A stretch of 25,923 nt of DNA, taken from the NCBI GenBank assembly GCA_025924275.1, contig JAICEH010000004.1, positions 1 through 25,923 on the forward strand, given 5' to 3'. The stretch comes from Gemmatimonadales bacterium (GTDB lineage Bacteria > Gemmatimonadota > Gemmatimonadetes > Gemmatimonadales > GWC2-71-9). The notes beneath the pieces were generated by a model. That model made no database searches. It saw only the letters and a list, made by a program, of their open reading frames with translations, and was not told the DNA's origin. Made by a program: the position numbers and the translations under genes. This document shows, piece after piece, positions 17,671 through 24,322 of this stretch; the stretch's first letter is position 1; each line of letters opens with the position of its first letter.

Positions 17671-18534
17671 TCAGCCCCCGGCGAACTCCGTGAACGTGTC
17701 GCAGGCGTCCGGGTTGCCGGTGTCGAATCCCCGCCGGAACCAGCTCATGCGCTGCTCCGACGTCCCGTGCGTGAAGGCATCGGGACTGACGGTGCCGGTC
17801 TGGGCGCGCTGGAGCCGGTCGTCGCCGACGGCCGCGGCGGCGCCGAGACCCTCCTCGACGTCGCCCGGCTCGAGCAGTCCCTGCGCGGCCGCCCGGTGGC
17901 CCCAGGCGCCCGCGTAGCAGTCGGCCTGCAGTTCCATCATCACCGAGAGCTGGTTGGCCTGGTCCGGGCGCTGCCGCTGCAACTGCCGCACCTGCTCCTC
18001 GGTGCCGAGGAGGCGCTGGACGTGATGCCCGATCTCGTGCGCCAGGACGTAGGCCTGGGCGAAGTCGCCGGGCGCCCCGAACCGGTTCTGCAGCTCGTCG
18101 TAGAAGCCCAGGTCGATGTAGACGCTCTGGTCGCCCGGACAGTAGAAGGGCCCCGAGGCCGCCTGCCCGTAGCCGCACGCGGTGGAGGTGGCGTCGCGGA
18201 AGAGCACGAGCTTCGCGTCCTGGTACTGCCCCCCGCCGCGCTGGAAGGCGTCGGCCCAGAAGGCCTGCGTGCTGTCCAGCACGGCGGAGAGGAAGCGGAC
18301 CATCGGTTCCTCGGCGGCGTCCTCCACCGGGGCCTCGACGCCCGCCGGCGGCGCGGCGCCCCCGGCACCCACCATCCCGATGAGCGCCAGCGGGTTCTGC
18401 TTGAAGACGACGGCGAGGATGATGAGGAGGATGATGCCGCCGAGGCCCAGGCGGCCGAAGCCGCCGCCACCGAAGCCGCGGGCGCCGCGGCGATCCTCGA
18501 GGTTCCGGCTGCGACCCGTGGGGGAGATGCGCAT
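17671..18534 (-). CDS. ypfJ: YpfJ-family neutral zinc metallopeptidase
   Basis: A 287-residue membrane-anchored putative metallopeptidase (Zn_peptidase, PF04228 type). A Gly-rich cytoplasmic N-terminus (GFGGGGFGRLGLGG) leads into one membrane helix (IILLIILAVVF, about residues 34-44). The catalytic domain has FWADAF, YQDAKLVLFRD, ACGYG...GPFYCPGDQSVYIDLGF, the zinc motif HEIGHHVQ (166-173) and the third-ligand region MELQADCYAGAWGH, ending with THGTSEQRMSWFRRGFDTG. All family landmarks are intact. The physiological substrate is unknown. It is last of three minus-strand genes after efp and the 126-residue protein, with a 24-bp gap to the latter. Confidence 0.93.
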   Translation of the reverse strand: MRISPTGRSRNLEDRRGARGFGGGGFGRLGLGGIILLIILAVVFKQNPLALIGMVGAGGAAPPAGVEAPVEDAAEEPMVRFLSAVLDSTQAFWADAFQRGGGQYQDAKLVLFRDATSTACGYGQAASGPFYCPGDQSVYIDLGFYDELQNRFGAPGDFAQAYVLAHEIGHHVQRLLGTEEQVRQLQRQRPDQANQLSVMMELQADCYAGAWGHRAAAQGLLEPGDVEEGLGAAAAVGDDRLQRAQTGTVSPDAFTHGTSEQRMSWFRRGFDTGNPDACDTFTEFAGG

Positions 18535-18558
18535 CGGTCGGGCTCCGCGCTGAGGGGG

Positions 18559-18939
18559 TCAGGTGCGGGAGGTGCGGCGTCGGGCGGCGCGGGCGGAGGG
18601 ATGCGTGGGCTGCTGCAGCTCCCACATCACCTCCCACGCCCGGGCGTAGAGATCGTGGCGCACGGGGCCCTGCGTCCGCGCCACTTCGTTCTTGAAGTTG
18701 GGGTAGCCGATGTCCTCGACCGCGGCGGCGATCGCCCGGGCCAGGGCCCGCCGCGGTACCTTCGCGTGGAAACGGTAGTCCCCGGAGCGCTCGTGGATCG
18801 GGCCGAGCTCGGGGAGGTAGCGGGAGCGAAGGGCCGCCAGGTCCGACTTGACCCGCGCGCGGACGGTGAGCCGGCCGAGCGCCCGGTCCTCGGGCTTCTC
18901 GACGACGCTGAAGAACCCCGCGGTGGTGAACAGCCACAT
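18559..18939 (-). CDS. Conserved 126-residue protein of unknown function
   Basis: A short soluble protein that opens MWLFTTAGFFSVVEKPED and continues LTVRARVKSDLAALRSRYLPELGP, then YRFHAKVPRRALARAIAAAVEDIGYPNFKNEVA and YARAWEVMWELQ. I recognise this 'MWLFT..GFFSVV' pattern as a family found across many phyla and usually left as hypothetical; I know no assigned role. It has mixed alpha/beta composition, no signal and no membrane segment. The C-terminus is basic (RAARRRTSRT). A GAGG lies 9 nt upstream of the ATG. It sits between efp and the YpfJ-type gene on one strand. Confidence 0.8.
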   Translation of the reverse strand: MWLFTTAGFFSVVEKPEDRALGRLTVRARVKSDLAALRSRYLPELGPIHERSGDYRFHAKVPRRALARAIAAAVEDIGYPNFKNEVARTQGPVRHDLYARAWEVMWELQQPTHPSARAARRRTSRT

Positions 18940-18954
18940 GGCACGCTACCTCGA

Positions 18955-18975
18955 ACTCGTGACTCGCAACTCGCG
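18955..18975. repeat. Three tandem 7-bp units between efp and the next gene
   Basis: ACTCGTG, ACTCGCA and ACTCGCG (18955-18975) are consecutive ACTCGNN units filling the short gap between the efp stop (18977) and the next gene's ribosome-binding region. They are not a clean hairpin. Confidence 0.6.
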
Positions 18976-18976
18976 A

Positions 18977-19534
18977 CTACTTCGCCCGCTCGATGTACTC
19001 GCCGGTGTTCGGGTTCACCCGGACCCGGGTCCCGTTCTCCACGAACTCGGGCACCTGGATGGTGACGCCGTTCTCCAGGGTGGCCGGCTTGGTGCTGGCG
19101 GTCTTGGTGGCCCCGCGCACGACCGGCGTCGTGTCGGTGATGGCGAGCTCCACCACGCCCGGGAGCTGGATCGAGATCGGCTTCCCGCCCAGCCACTCGG
19201 CCACGAACCGGGTCTCCGGCTGGAGCCAGGGGCCCAGGTCGCCGGTCACCTCGTTGTCGAGGGTGAACTGCTCGTAGGACGAGGCGTCCATCACGTGCAG
19301 GTCGGTGCCGTCGTGATAGAGGACCTGCATGTCCTTGGTGTCGAGCCGGGCGGTCTCGACCTCCTCGGTCGAGCTGAAGCGCTGCTCGAAGGTATTCCCG
19401 GTCGCCAGGTTCCGCATCCGGACCTGCACGAAGGCGCGCAGGTTCCCGGGAGTGCGGTGCTGATAGTCCATCACGCGGCAGGGCTGGCCGTTGAGGATCA
19501 GGACCTGCCCCTTCCGCACGTCGCTCGCCTTCAT
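18977..19534 (-). CDS. efp: Translation elongation factor P
   Basis: A 185-residue EF-P, the usual length, relieving ribosome stalling at polyproline. Three domains are visible: the N-terminal KOW-like domain (MKASDVRKGQVLILNGQPCRVM), the OB domain II with VLYHDGTDLHVMDASSYEQFTL, and the C-terminal OB domain with TKTASTKPATLENGVTIQVPEFVENGTRVRVNPNTGEYIER (split here only in prose). The loop facing the peptidyl-tRNA reads RTPGNLRAF: where E. coli carries modified Lys34 and EarP-type factors carry Arg32, this protein has Asn31. The ATG at 19534 has GGAG about 10 nt upstream. It heads the run efp, 18559, ypfJ. The leader holds a strong hairpin (19562-19592). Confidence 0.96.
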   Translation of the reverse strand: MKASDVRKGQVLILNGQPCRVMDYQHRTPGNLRAFVQVRMRNLATGNTFEQRFSSTEEVETARLDTKDMQVLYHDGTDLHVMDASSYEQFTLDNEVTGDLGPWLQPETRFVAEWLGGKPISIQLPGVVELAITDTTPVVRGATKTASTKPATLENGVTIQVPEFVENGTRVRVNPNTGEYIERAK

Positions 19535-19561
19535 GTCCAAGTCACTCCACCACAAGAAGTT

Positions 19562-19592
19562 CCGCCCGCCTGGCAGGGTGCCGGGCGGGCGG
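19562..19592 (-). promoter_or_regulatory. Strong leader hairpin upstream of efp
   Basis: On the minus strand, CCGCCCGCC (19592-19584) pairs with GGCGGGCGG (19570-19562), and a nested GGCA/TGCC stem with a CCC loop extends it past one C/A mismatch, giving 13 pairs. It lies between the efp -10 candidate and the efp ATG and is followed by AACTTCTTG. It may be a leader hairpin or a terminator of the upstream S8 peptidase gene. Confidence 0.5.
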
Positions 19593-19594
19593 GG

Positions 19595-19623
19595 AAGATA
19601 GCCGCGGGAGCGGGGTTCCGGAA
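19595..19623 (-). promoter_or_regulatory. Candidate efp promoter
   Basis: On the minus strand: TTCCGG (19623-19618), 17 bp, TATCTT (19600-19595), 60 nt before the ATG. The -35 is centred in a perfect 12-bp palindrome, GGTTCCGGAACC (19614-19625), which could bind a dimeric regulator. Confidence 0.4.
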
Positions 19624-19662
19624 CCGGGCCCCGCGGCGGGGGCGCGGGCCCGGCCGGCAACG

Positions 19663-20790
19663 CTACCGGTGGGCGATCGGATCCGGAGTGGCGTCCCGGT
19701 CGTTGATCGCGGTGCCGTCCGACCTCACTGCGCCGAGCAGCAGGATCCCCGCCACGTGCGGGGCGGCCATCGAGGTGCCGGAGAAGGACCGGTACCCGCC
19801 CCCCTTGTAGGTGGACGGGATGCCCACCCCGGGTGCCGCGTAGTCGATCGGCGGGTTGCCGTAGTTGGAGAACGAGGCGAAGCGGTCCCGGTCGTCGATG
19901 GCGGAGATGGTGTAGATGTTCGGGCCGTTCACCCGGGCGGGGGTGAAGTTGTTCGCGTTCGAGCTGCTGTTGCCCGCGGCCAGGGTGAACTTGACGGTGG
20001 CGGAGGCGTCCCGGACGGCGTCCTCGAGGCTTGCCTGGGACCCGGACCCGCCCAGGCTCATGTTGGCCACGTCGCCGTTCGCCCCGTTCGCCGCCACGTA
20101 GTCCACGCCGTCGATGATGTCGGCATAGGAGCCCGACCCGCTGGCGCCGAGCACCTGGACGGCGCAGATCCGCGCGCCGGCGGCCACGCCCACGACCCCG
20201 ATCCCGTTGTTCAGGGCGCCGATCGTCCCGGCCACGTGGGTCCCGTGGCCGTGCTTGTCGTCCGGGGAACTCCCCGCGAACGAGGTGCTGCACCCCGGAT
20301 CCACGTTGAGGTCCGGGTGGTCGAGGTCCACCCCGGTGTCGAGGACCCAGGCGGTCTTTCCGGCCCCGTCGCCGAATCCGCCCACCCGGGTGATGCCCCA
20401 GGGCGTCGACTGGCCCCCACCGCCTCCGCCTCCGGGGCGCTTCTGGCTCTCGATGGGGCGGATGAGCGCCATCACGTAATCGCGCTCGACCAGGCGCACC
20501 CGCCGGTCCAGCCTCACCGCCTCCAGCTTCCGCGACGGAATCACCGCCGTGAACCCGCGCGCCGCGTGTTCGCGGATCCGCTGCAGGCCGAAGCCGTTGC
20601 CCCGCGCGATCTCGGCGGCCACCCCGCGGACGTCCCGGACCTCGTCCGTGAACACCACGACGTAGCGGTTGGCCACGCGCTCGCTCAGCGCTGCGATCCC
20701 GCCATCCGGGGCCACCGGCTCGGGCGCTTCGCCGCAGCCGGCCAGGGCCGTGACGAACGAGAGGGTCAGTACGGGCACGATCCGGCGCAT
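19663..20790 (-). CDS. Subtilisin-like (S8) serine peptidase lipoprotein
   Basis: A 375-residue exported protease. The ATG at 20790 has GGAGG 7 nt upstream and gives a signal ending LAGC (Cys19). An inhibitor-I9-like propeptide follows (RYVVVFTDEV to VERDYVMALI, about residues 42-110), then a Gly-rich linker and the catalytic domain: Asp151 in VLDTGVDLDHPDLN, His182 in HGHGTHVAGTIGA, the oxyanion region FTLAAGNSSSNANN, and Ser340 in SGTSMAAPHVAG. The triad is complete. It ends VRSDGTAINDRDATPDPIAHR, the short tail of the proteinase-K-like group, with no C-terminal accessory domain. It is divergent from the CGNR operon. A palindrome, CCTCCCCGGGGAGG (20798-20811), contains its ribosome-binding site. 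Confidence 0.94.
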   Translation of the reverse strand: MRRIVPVLTLSFVTALAGCGEAPEPVAPDGGIAALSERVANRYVVVFTDEVRDVRGVAAEIARGNGFGLQRIREHAARGFTAVIPSRKLEAVRLDRRVRLVERDYVMALIRPIESQKRPGGGGGGGQSTPWGITRVGGFGDGAGKTAWVLDTGVDLDHPDLNVDPGCSTSFAGSSPDDKHGHGTHVAGTIGALNNGIGVVGVAAGARICAVQVLGASGSGSYADIIDGVDYVAANGANGDVANMSLGGSGSQASLEDAVRDASATVKFTLAAGNSSSNANNFTPARVNGPNIYTISAIDDRDRFASFSNYGNPPIDYAAPGVGIPSTYKGGGYRSFSGTSMAAPHVAGILLLGAVRSDGTAINDRDATPDPIAHR

Positions 20791-20963
20791 CGGCGCACCT
20801 CCCCGGGGAGGGGACCCCGGTCCTGCAGGTTGGCGGGCAAGGACGAGCGGCACTCGAGGGCTGCCGGCGGCTGCGGGCGAGCGATCCTGCGGAGGCCTGG
20901 GTCAACATCGGCCGAGCGCGGCGGGGGGGCAAGAGTGGCACCGGCGCCACGGGGGACCCGGGC

Positions 20964-20992
20964 TTGCCCGGAGCGCCAGTAACCAGTAAAGT
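20964..20992 (+). promoter_or_regulatory. Candidate promoter of the CGNR operon
   Basis: TTGCCC (20964-20969), 17 bp, TAAAGT (20987-20992) predicts a start of transcription near 20999, which lies inside the dyad operator and about 20 nt before the first codon. Confidence 0.5.
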
Positions 20993-21008
20993 TCGATTTA
21001 CCAGTTAC
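20979..21008. promoter_or_regulatory. AT-rich dyad, probable operator of the CGNR operon
   Basis: GTAACCAGTAAA (20979-20990) and TTTACCAGTTAC (20997-21008) are inverted copies matching at 10 of 12 positions around a 6-nt centre. CCAGTAA is also tandem at 20976-20989, and CCAGTTA recurs at 21001-21007. The AT-rich block stands out in GC-rich DNA and covers the candidate -10 and transcription start, as a repressor site would. Confidence 0.6.
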
Positions 21009-21021
21009 ATCGGACTTGCCC

Positions 21022-21609
21022 GTGACCGCCCCCCCGGAGTTCACCTTCCTGGCCAACCATCCCGCGCTCGACTTCTGCAACACCGTCGGCGAGTGGGTGG
21101 ACGGCGGCGCCGAGCGGGACCAGCTGGCGAGCCACCGGGACCTGGTCGCCTGGGGGCGCCAGGCGGGGCTCCTGTCGCCCGGGGAATCGGAGGTGATCCG
21201 CCCGCCCCGGAACGAGGCGCGCCTCCTCGCCCGCACCCGCGCGTTTCGTGGGGCGGTCTACGAGCTCGTCAGTGCCGCTCTCGCCGGGCGCCGGCCTGGT
21301 CCCGGCCAGGTCGCCCTGGTGGGTCGGGAGGTCGCCCGGGCCCACTCGGCGCGGCGGCCCGAACCGGTCCGGGGGAGCTACGCCTGGCGCTGGACCGACC
21401 CGGCTGCCGCCGACCGGCCGCTCCTCGCCGTGGCCCTCGCGGCAGCCGACCTGCTCGCCGGCCCGCTCGCCAGGGTCCACCGCTGCAGTGGCGATCGCTG
21501 CGGCTGGCTCTTCCTCGACACCAGCCGGGCCGGGCGCCGGCGCTGGTGCTCGATGTCCACCTGCGGCAACACCGCCAAGGTGCGCCGCTTTCGCCGGAGG
21601 AACCGATGA
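21022..21609 (+). CDS. ABATE/CGNR zinc-finger protein, putative transcription regulator
   Basis: A 195-residue protein. The N-terminal half opens FLANHPALDFCNTVGEW, as in ABATE-domain proteins, and the C-terminus is a CGNR zinc finger: Cys-x4-Cys in RCSGDRCGWLFLD, then Cys-x4-Cys in WCSMSTCGN, then a basic tail (AKVRRFRRRNR). The signature reads CGNT here, not CGNR. Family members are regarded as stress-linked transcription regulators. The start is uncertain: GTG 21022 and TTG 21016 are both possible, and neither has a Shine-Dalgarno sequence, so weakly initiated or near-leaderless translation is likely. It is the first gene of a three-gene operon; its TGA overlaps the next ATG by 4 bases. 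The dyad at 20979-21008 is its probable own operator (inference). Confidence 0.88.
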   Translation: MTAPPEFTFLANHPALDFCNTVGEWVDGGAERDQLASHRDLVAWGRQAGLLSPGESEVIRPPRNEARLLARTRAFRGAVYELVSAALAGRRPGPGQVALVGREVARAHSARRPEPVRGSYAWRWTDPAAADRPLLAVALAAADLLAGPLARVHRCSGDRCGWLFLDTSRAGRRRWCSMSTCGNTAKVRRFRRRNR

Positions 21610-21941
21610 TCTGCCGGATCTGGCACGGCTGGACCCCCCGGGGCCGCGCCGATGCCTACGAGCGCCTGCTGCGGGAGGAGATCCTCACGGGAATCGCCGC
21701 GCGGGCGATCCCGGGCTACCGCGGCATCCACCTGCTGCGGCGGGAGGGCCCGGAGGAGACCGAGTTCGTCACCGAGATGTGGTTCGACTCGCTCGAGGCG
21801 GTGCGGGAGTTCGCGGGCGAGGATCACGAGGCAGCGGTCGTGCCGGCCGCCGCGCGGGCGCTCCTCTCGCGCTTCGAGGCGCGTTCCGCACACTACGACG
21901 TGCGGCTGGCGCCCGCCGCGGCACAGGAGGTGGCGTCGTGA
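21606..21941 (+). CDS. ABM-like (antibiotic biosynthesis monooxygenase fold) protein
   Basis: A 111-residue dimeric-alpha/beta-barrel protein. The pattern MICRIWHGWTPRGRADAYERLL, IPGYRGIHLLRRE, TEFVTEMWFDSLEAVREFAGED and YDVR matches small stand-alone proteins usually annotated as antibiotic biosynthesis monooxygenase. Their substrate is mostly unknown; the fold can handle quinones, haem or small aromatics. It is coupled at both ends: its ATG overlaps the CGNR stop (ATGA) and its TGA overlaps the GTG of the DinB-like gene (GTGA). Confidence 0.85.
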   Translation: MICRIWHGWTPRGRADAYERLLREEILTGIAARAIPGYRGIHLLRREGPEETEFVTEMWFDSLEAVREFAGEDHEAAVVPAAARALLSRFEARSAHYDVRLAPAAAQEVAS

Positions 21942-22429
21942 CGGCCCGCGCGACCCGGGCCGCGACCGGCGAGCTGGCCACGCTGCTGGCGCTCCTCGAC
22001 GAGGCCTACGACCGGCGGGCCTGGCACGGCCCCACCCTCCGCGGCGCACTCCGGGGCATCAGCGCCGCCCAGGCGGCCCGGCGGCCGGGCCCGGGGCGCC
22101 ACAACGCCTGGGAACTCGCCGTCCACTGCGCCTACTGGAAGTACGCGGTGCGCCGGCGGCTGACCGGGGAGCGGCGCGGGAGCTTTCCGCTCGAGGGGTC
22201 GAACTGGTTCGCGCGGCCGGTCGTGGCGACGGAGAAGGCGTGGAAGGAGGACCTCGACCTGCTGGCCCGGGAGCACCGGCTGCTCCGCGCAGTGGTGGCC
22301 GCACTGCCCGCCTCGGCCCTCGACGGGTCGGCGGCCGGCCGGCGCCGGGCCCACATGATCCGGGGCATCGCGGCGCACGACCTCTACCACGCCGGCCAGG
22401 TGTCGCTCACCAAGCGCGTCGTGCGGTGA
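21938..22429 (+). CDS. DinB-family (four-helix, metal-binding) protein
   Basis: A 163-residue DinB/YfiT-like putative metalloprotein. The expected three-histidine site is present: His63 in ELAVHCAYWKY and His147/His151 in AHDLYHAGQ. The front half holds LLALLDEAYDRRAWHGPTL and the middle WKEDLDLLAREH. Related proteins act as thiol transferases, for example with bacillithiol or mycothiol, or as stress-induced hydrolases; the precise reaction is not shown. The GTG at 21938 overlaps the ABM-like stop by 4 bases and has GGAGG upstream. Its 3' end overlaps the convergent prephenate dehydratase gene by 23 bp. Confidence 0.87.
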   Translation: MTARATRAATGELATLLALLDEAYDRRAWHGPTLRGALRGISAAQAARRPGPGRHNAWELAVHCAYWKYAVRRRLTGERRGSFPLEGSNWFARPVVATEKAWKEDLDLLAREHRLLRAVVAALPASALDGSAAGRRRAHMIRGIAAHDLYHAGQVSLTKRVVR

Positions 22430-22970
22430 GCCCCCGGCCGATGATCGCGAACTTGGTCACGTTGTCGGCCCGGTCGCCGACGGCGGCGACCGCCACCTCC
22501 AGGCCGTAGCGCTCGGCCGCGGCGCAGCCGGCCACCGCCGCCAGCGCCGGGTCGTGGCGCTCCGCCACCTCGCGCGCCGCGCCGGCGGTGTCCCAGAAGG
22601 GCGCCGGGGCGAGCCAGGGGTGGTCCGTGAAGAAGCGCCCGCACTGGGCCAGCGCCACCGGATGCGAGATGACCGTGCGCACCGACTCGAGGGCCGTGCC
22701 CGGCACCACGAGGAGGCAGGGTTCGATGGGCAGTTCGACCTCGGCCATCACCTCGAGTCCGCCGCCGGCGAGCAGGGCCCGGGACTCGGTCACCGCGCCG
22801 GCGATCCGGTTGGAGAGCGGAAGCACGCCGCGCTCCGCGGCGCCGGACCGCACCGCCGCGGCCACCTCGAGAAAGGTGCGGCAGGGCACCGTCTCGATGC
22901 CGTCGCCCAGCGCCACCCGGGCGGCCGACTCCGAGAACGCACCCGGTCCCCCCTGGAATGCCACCCGCAT
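22407..22970 (-). CDS. pheA: Prephenate dehydratase-like protein without ACT domain
   Basis: A 187-residue protein matching the catalytic half of prephenate dehydratase, which converts prephenate to phenylpyruvate. It opens MRVAFQGGPGAFSESAARVAL and has the VISHPVALAQC segment. Two active-site motifs differ: the usual ENS/ENT triplet is SNR (53-55, PLSNRIAGAV) and the TRF motif is TKF (172-174; the catalytic Thr is kept). The protein ends 13 residues later, so the C-terminal ACT domain that senses phenylalanine is absent. The ATG at 22970 was chosen for its AGGAGG 7 nt upstream; it overlaps the chorismate mutase stop by one base. GTG 22973 (4-base overlap) is the alternative. Operon position supports the function despite the altered motifs. 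Confidence 0.85.
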   Translation of the reverse strand: MRVAFQGGPGAFSESAARVALGDGIETVPCRTFLEVAAAVRSGAAERGVLPLSNRIAGAVTESRALLAGGGLEVMAEVELPIEPCLLVVPGTALESVRTVISHPVALAQCGRFFTDHPWLAPAPFWDTAGAAREVAERHDPALAAVAGCAAAERYGLEVAVAAVGDRADNVTKFAIIGRGLTARRAW

Positions 22971-23251
22971 CACGCCTCCTCCTGGGCACGCCGGCAGAGG
23001 CCCACGACCCGCCAGAGTATCTCGCGCACCTCCTCCTCGTCCAGCCCGACGCCCCGCGCCAGCGACGTGCCGTGGCGCACCACGGCCGCTTCGCGCGCCG
23101 GATCGAGGCGCGGCAGCCCGGCGGCCCGCTTCTCCGCCCCGACCTCGCGGGCCAGCGACACCCGCTCGGCGAGAAGCGCGATCAGCGATTCGTCCAGCCG
23201 GGCGATCCCGGCGCGCAGCCCCTCGAGGCGCGCCTCGCCCCCGGCGCTCAC
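22970..23251 (-). CDS. aroQ: Chorismate mutase (AroQ class)
   Basis: A 93-residue all-helical protein that rearranges chorismate to prephenate. It shows the AroQ layout: LRAGIARLDESLIALLAERVSLAREVGAEKR, then PRLDPAREAAVVRH and a C-terminal EVREILWRVVGLCRRAQ helix; the Arg and Lys positions expected for the active site are present in these stretches. The GTG at 23251 overlaps the DAHP synthase TGA by 4 bases and has GGAGG 5 nt upstream. It is the middle gene of the operon, feeding the dehydratase. Confidence 0.9.
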   Translation of the reverse strand: MSAGGEARLEGLRAGIARLDESLIALLAERVSLAREVGAEKRAAGLPRLDPAREAAVVRHGTSLARGVGLDEEEVREILWRVVGLCRRAQEEA

Positions 23252-24297
23252 GCTGCCTCCCGTGCCGCCGGGCGGGCCAGGGTGCGGCCCGCCGCCTCGG
23301 CGAACGGCCGGAGCCGGGCCATCAGTTCCGCGAATCCGTCCGGCGCCAGTGATTGCTCCCCGTCGGAGAGCGCCTCCGCGGGCCGGGGATGCACCTCGAT
23401 GATGAGCCCGTCGGCGCCGGCTGCCACCGCCGCGAAGGCGAGCGGGGCCACCAGCTCCGCCCGGCCGCCGGCATGACTCGGGTCCACGATCACCGGCAGG
23501 TGAGTCTCCGCCTTGAGCACCGGCACCGCGGCCACATCCAGCGTGTTCCGGGTGGCGGTCTCGAAGGTCCGGATGCCGCGTTCGCAGAGGATCACGTCGC
23601 GATTGCCGTGCGCCAGCACGTGCTCGGCGGCCAGGAGCAGCTCCGACACGCTCGCCGCGAGGCCGCGCTTGAGCAGCACCGGCCGCTGGATCCGTCCCAG
23701 CTCCTGGAGCAGCGCGAAGTTCTGCATGTTCCTCGCACCCACCTGCAGGACGTCGGCGTGGCCGGCCACCAGGTCCACCTGGCGGGTGTCCATCACCTCG
23801 GTCACCACCGGAAGCCCGGTCTCCCGCCGCACCTCGGCCAGGAACTCGAGCGCCTCGATGCCCAGCCCGCAGAACGCCCAGGGGGACGTCCGTGGCTTGA
23901 AGGCCCCGCCACGGAGCATTCCGGCCCCCGCGGCGCGCACCGCGAGGGCCGTCTCCCGGAGCATCGCCATCCCCTCCACCGAGCAGGGACCCGCGACCAC
24001 CGCCAGTTCCCGCCCCCCGAACTGGGCGCCGGGGCCGTCCCCGGCCCGGACGATGGTGGACCCGGCCGAGGCGGCCCGACCCGCCAGCCGCCAGGGCTTG
24101 GAGATCCGGACCACCGACTCGACGCCCGGGAGGCCGCCCACCAGCTCCTGGTGGGCCGGCTCGACCAGCCCCACGCAGGCGATGATCGTCCGGCTTTCCC
24201 CCCGGGTGAGGAAGGTACGAAGGCCCAGCGACTCGGCCCGCTCCCGGATGCGGTCGATCTCGGCCTGGCCGGTGCCGGCGCGGAGGGTGATGACCAT
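23248..24297 (-). CDS. aroF: 3-deoxy-7-phosphoheptulonate (DAHP) synthase, class I-beta type
   Basis: A 349-residue enzyme that condenses PEP and erythrose-4-phosphate, the first step of the shikimate pathway. An N-terminal ferredoxin-like regulatory domain (about residues 1-70, MVITLRAGTGQAEIDRI...) precedes the TIM barrel with VAGPCSVEG (101-109), GGAFKPRTSPWAFCGLG, LQVGARNMQNF, VLLKRGL, and VDPSHAGGR, the known PEP/metal-binding landmarks. This is the Thermotoga/Bacillus-like form; the N-terminal domain is where aromatic amino acids act as feedback inhibitors in relatives. The ATG at 24297 has GAGG 8 nt upstream. It is the first structural gene, 26 nt beyond an attenuator hairpin. Because the dehydratase lacks ACT, this domain may be the only protein-level feedback point (inference). 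Confidence 0.94.
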   Translation of the reverse strand: MVITLRAGTGQAEIDRIRERAESLGLRTFLTRGESRTIIACVGLVEPAHQELVGGLPGVESVVRISKPWRLAGRAASAGSTIVRAGDGPGAQFGGRELAVVAGPCSVEGMAMLRETALAVRAAGAGMLRGGAFKPRTSPWAFCGLGIEALEFLAEVRRETGLPVVTEVMDTRQVDLVAGHADVLQVGARNMQNFALLQELGRIQRPVLLKRGLAASVSELLLAAEHVLAHGNRDVILCERGIRTFETATRNTLDVAAVPVLKAETHLPVIVDPSHAGGRAELVAPLAFAAVAAGADGLIIEVHPRPAEALSDGEQSLAPDGFAELMARLRPFAEAAGRTLARPAAREAA

Positions 24298-24322
24298 CGG
24301 TGCCTCGAGCGAACGGGGGACC

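Noticed and set aside
20798..20811. Palindrome CCTCCCCGGGGAGG containing the S8 peptidase ribosome-binding site
   Set aside because: Could hide the ribosome-binding site, but a 14-bp perfect palindrome leaves at most a 5-bp stem, and such CG/GC palindromes are expected by chance here. No further regulatory signal was seen.
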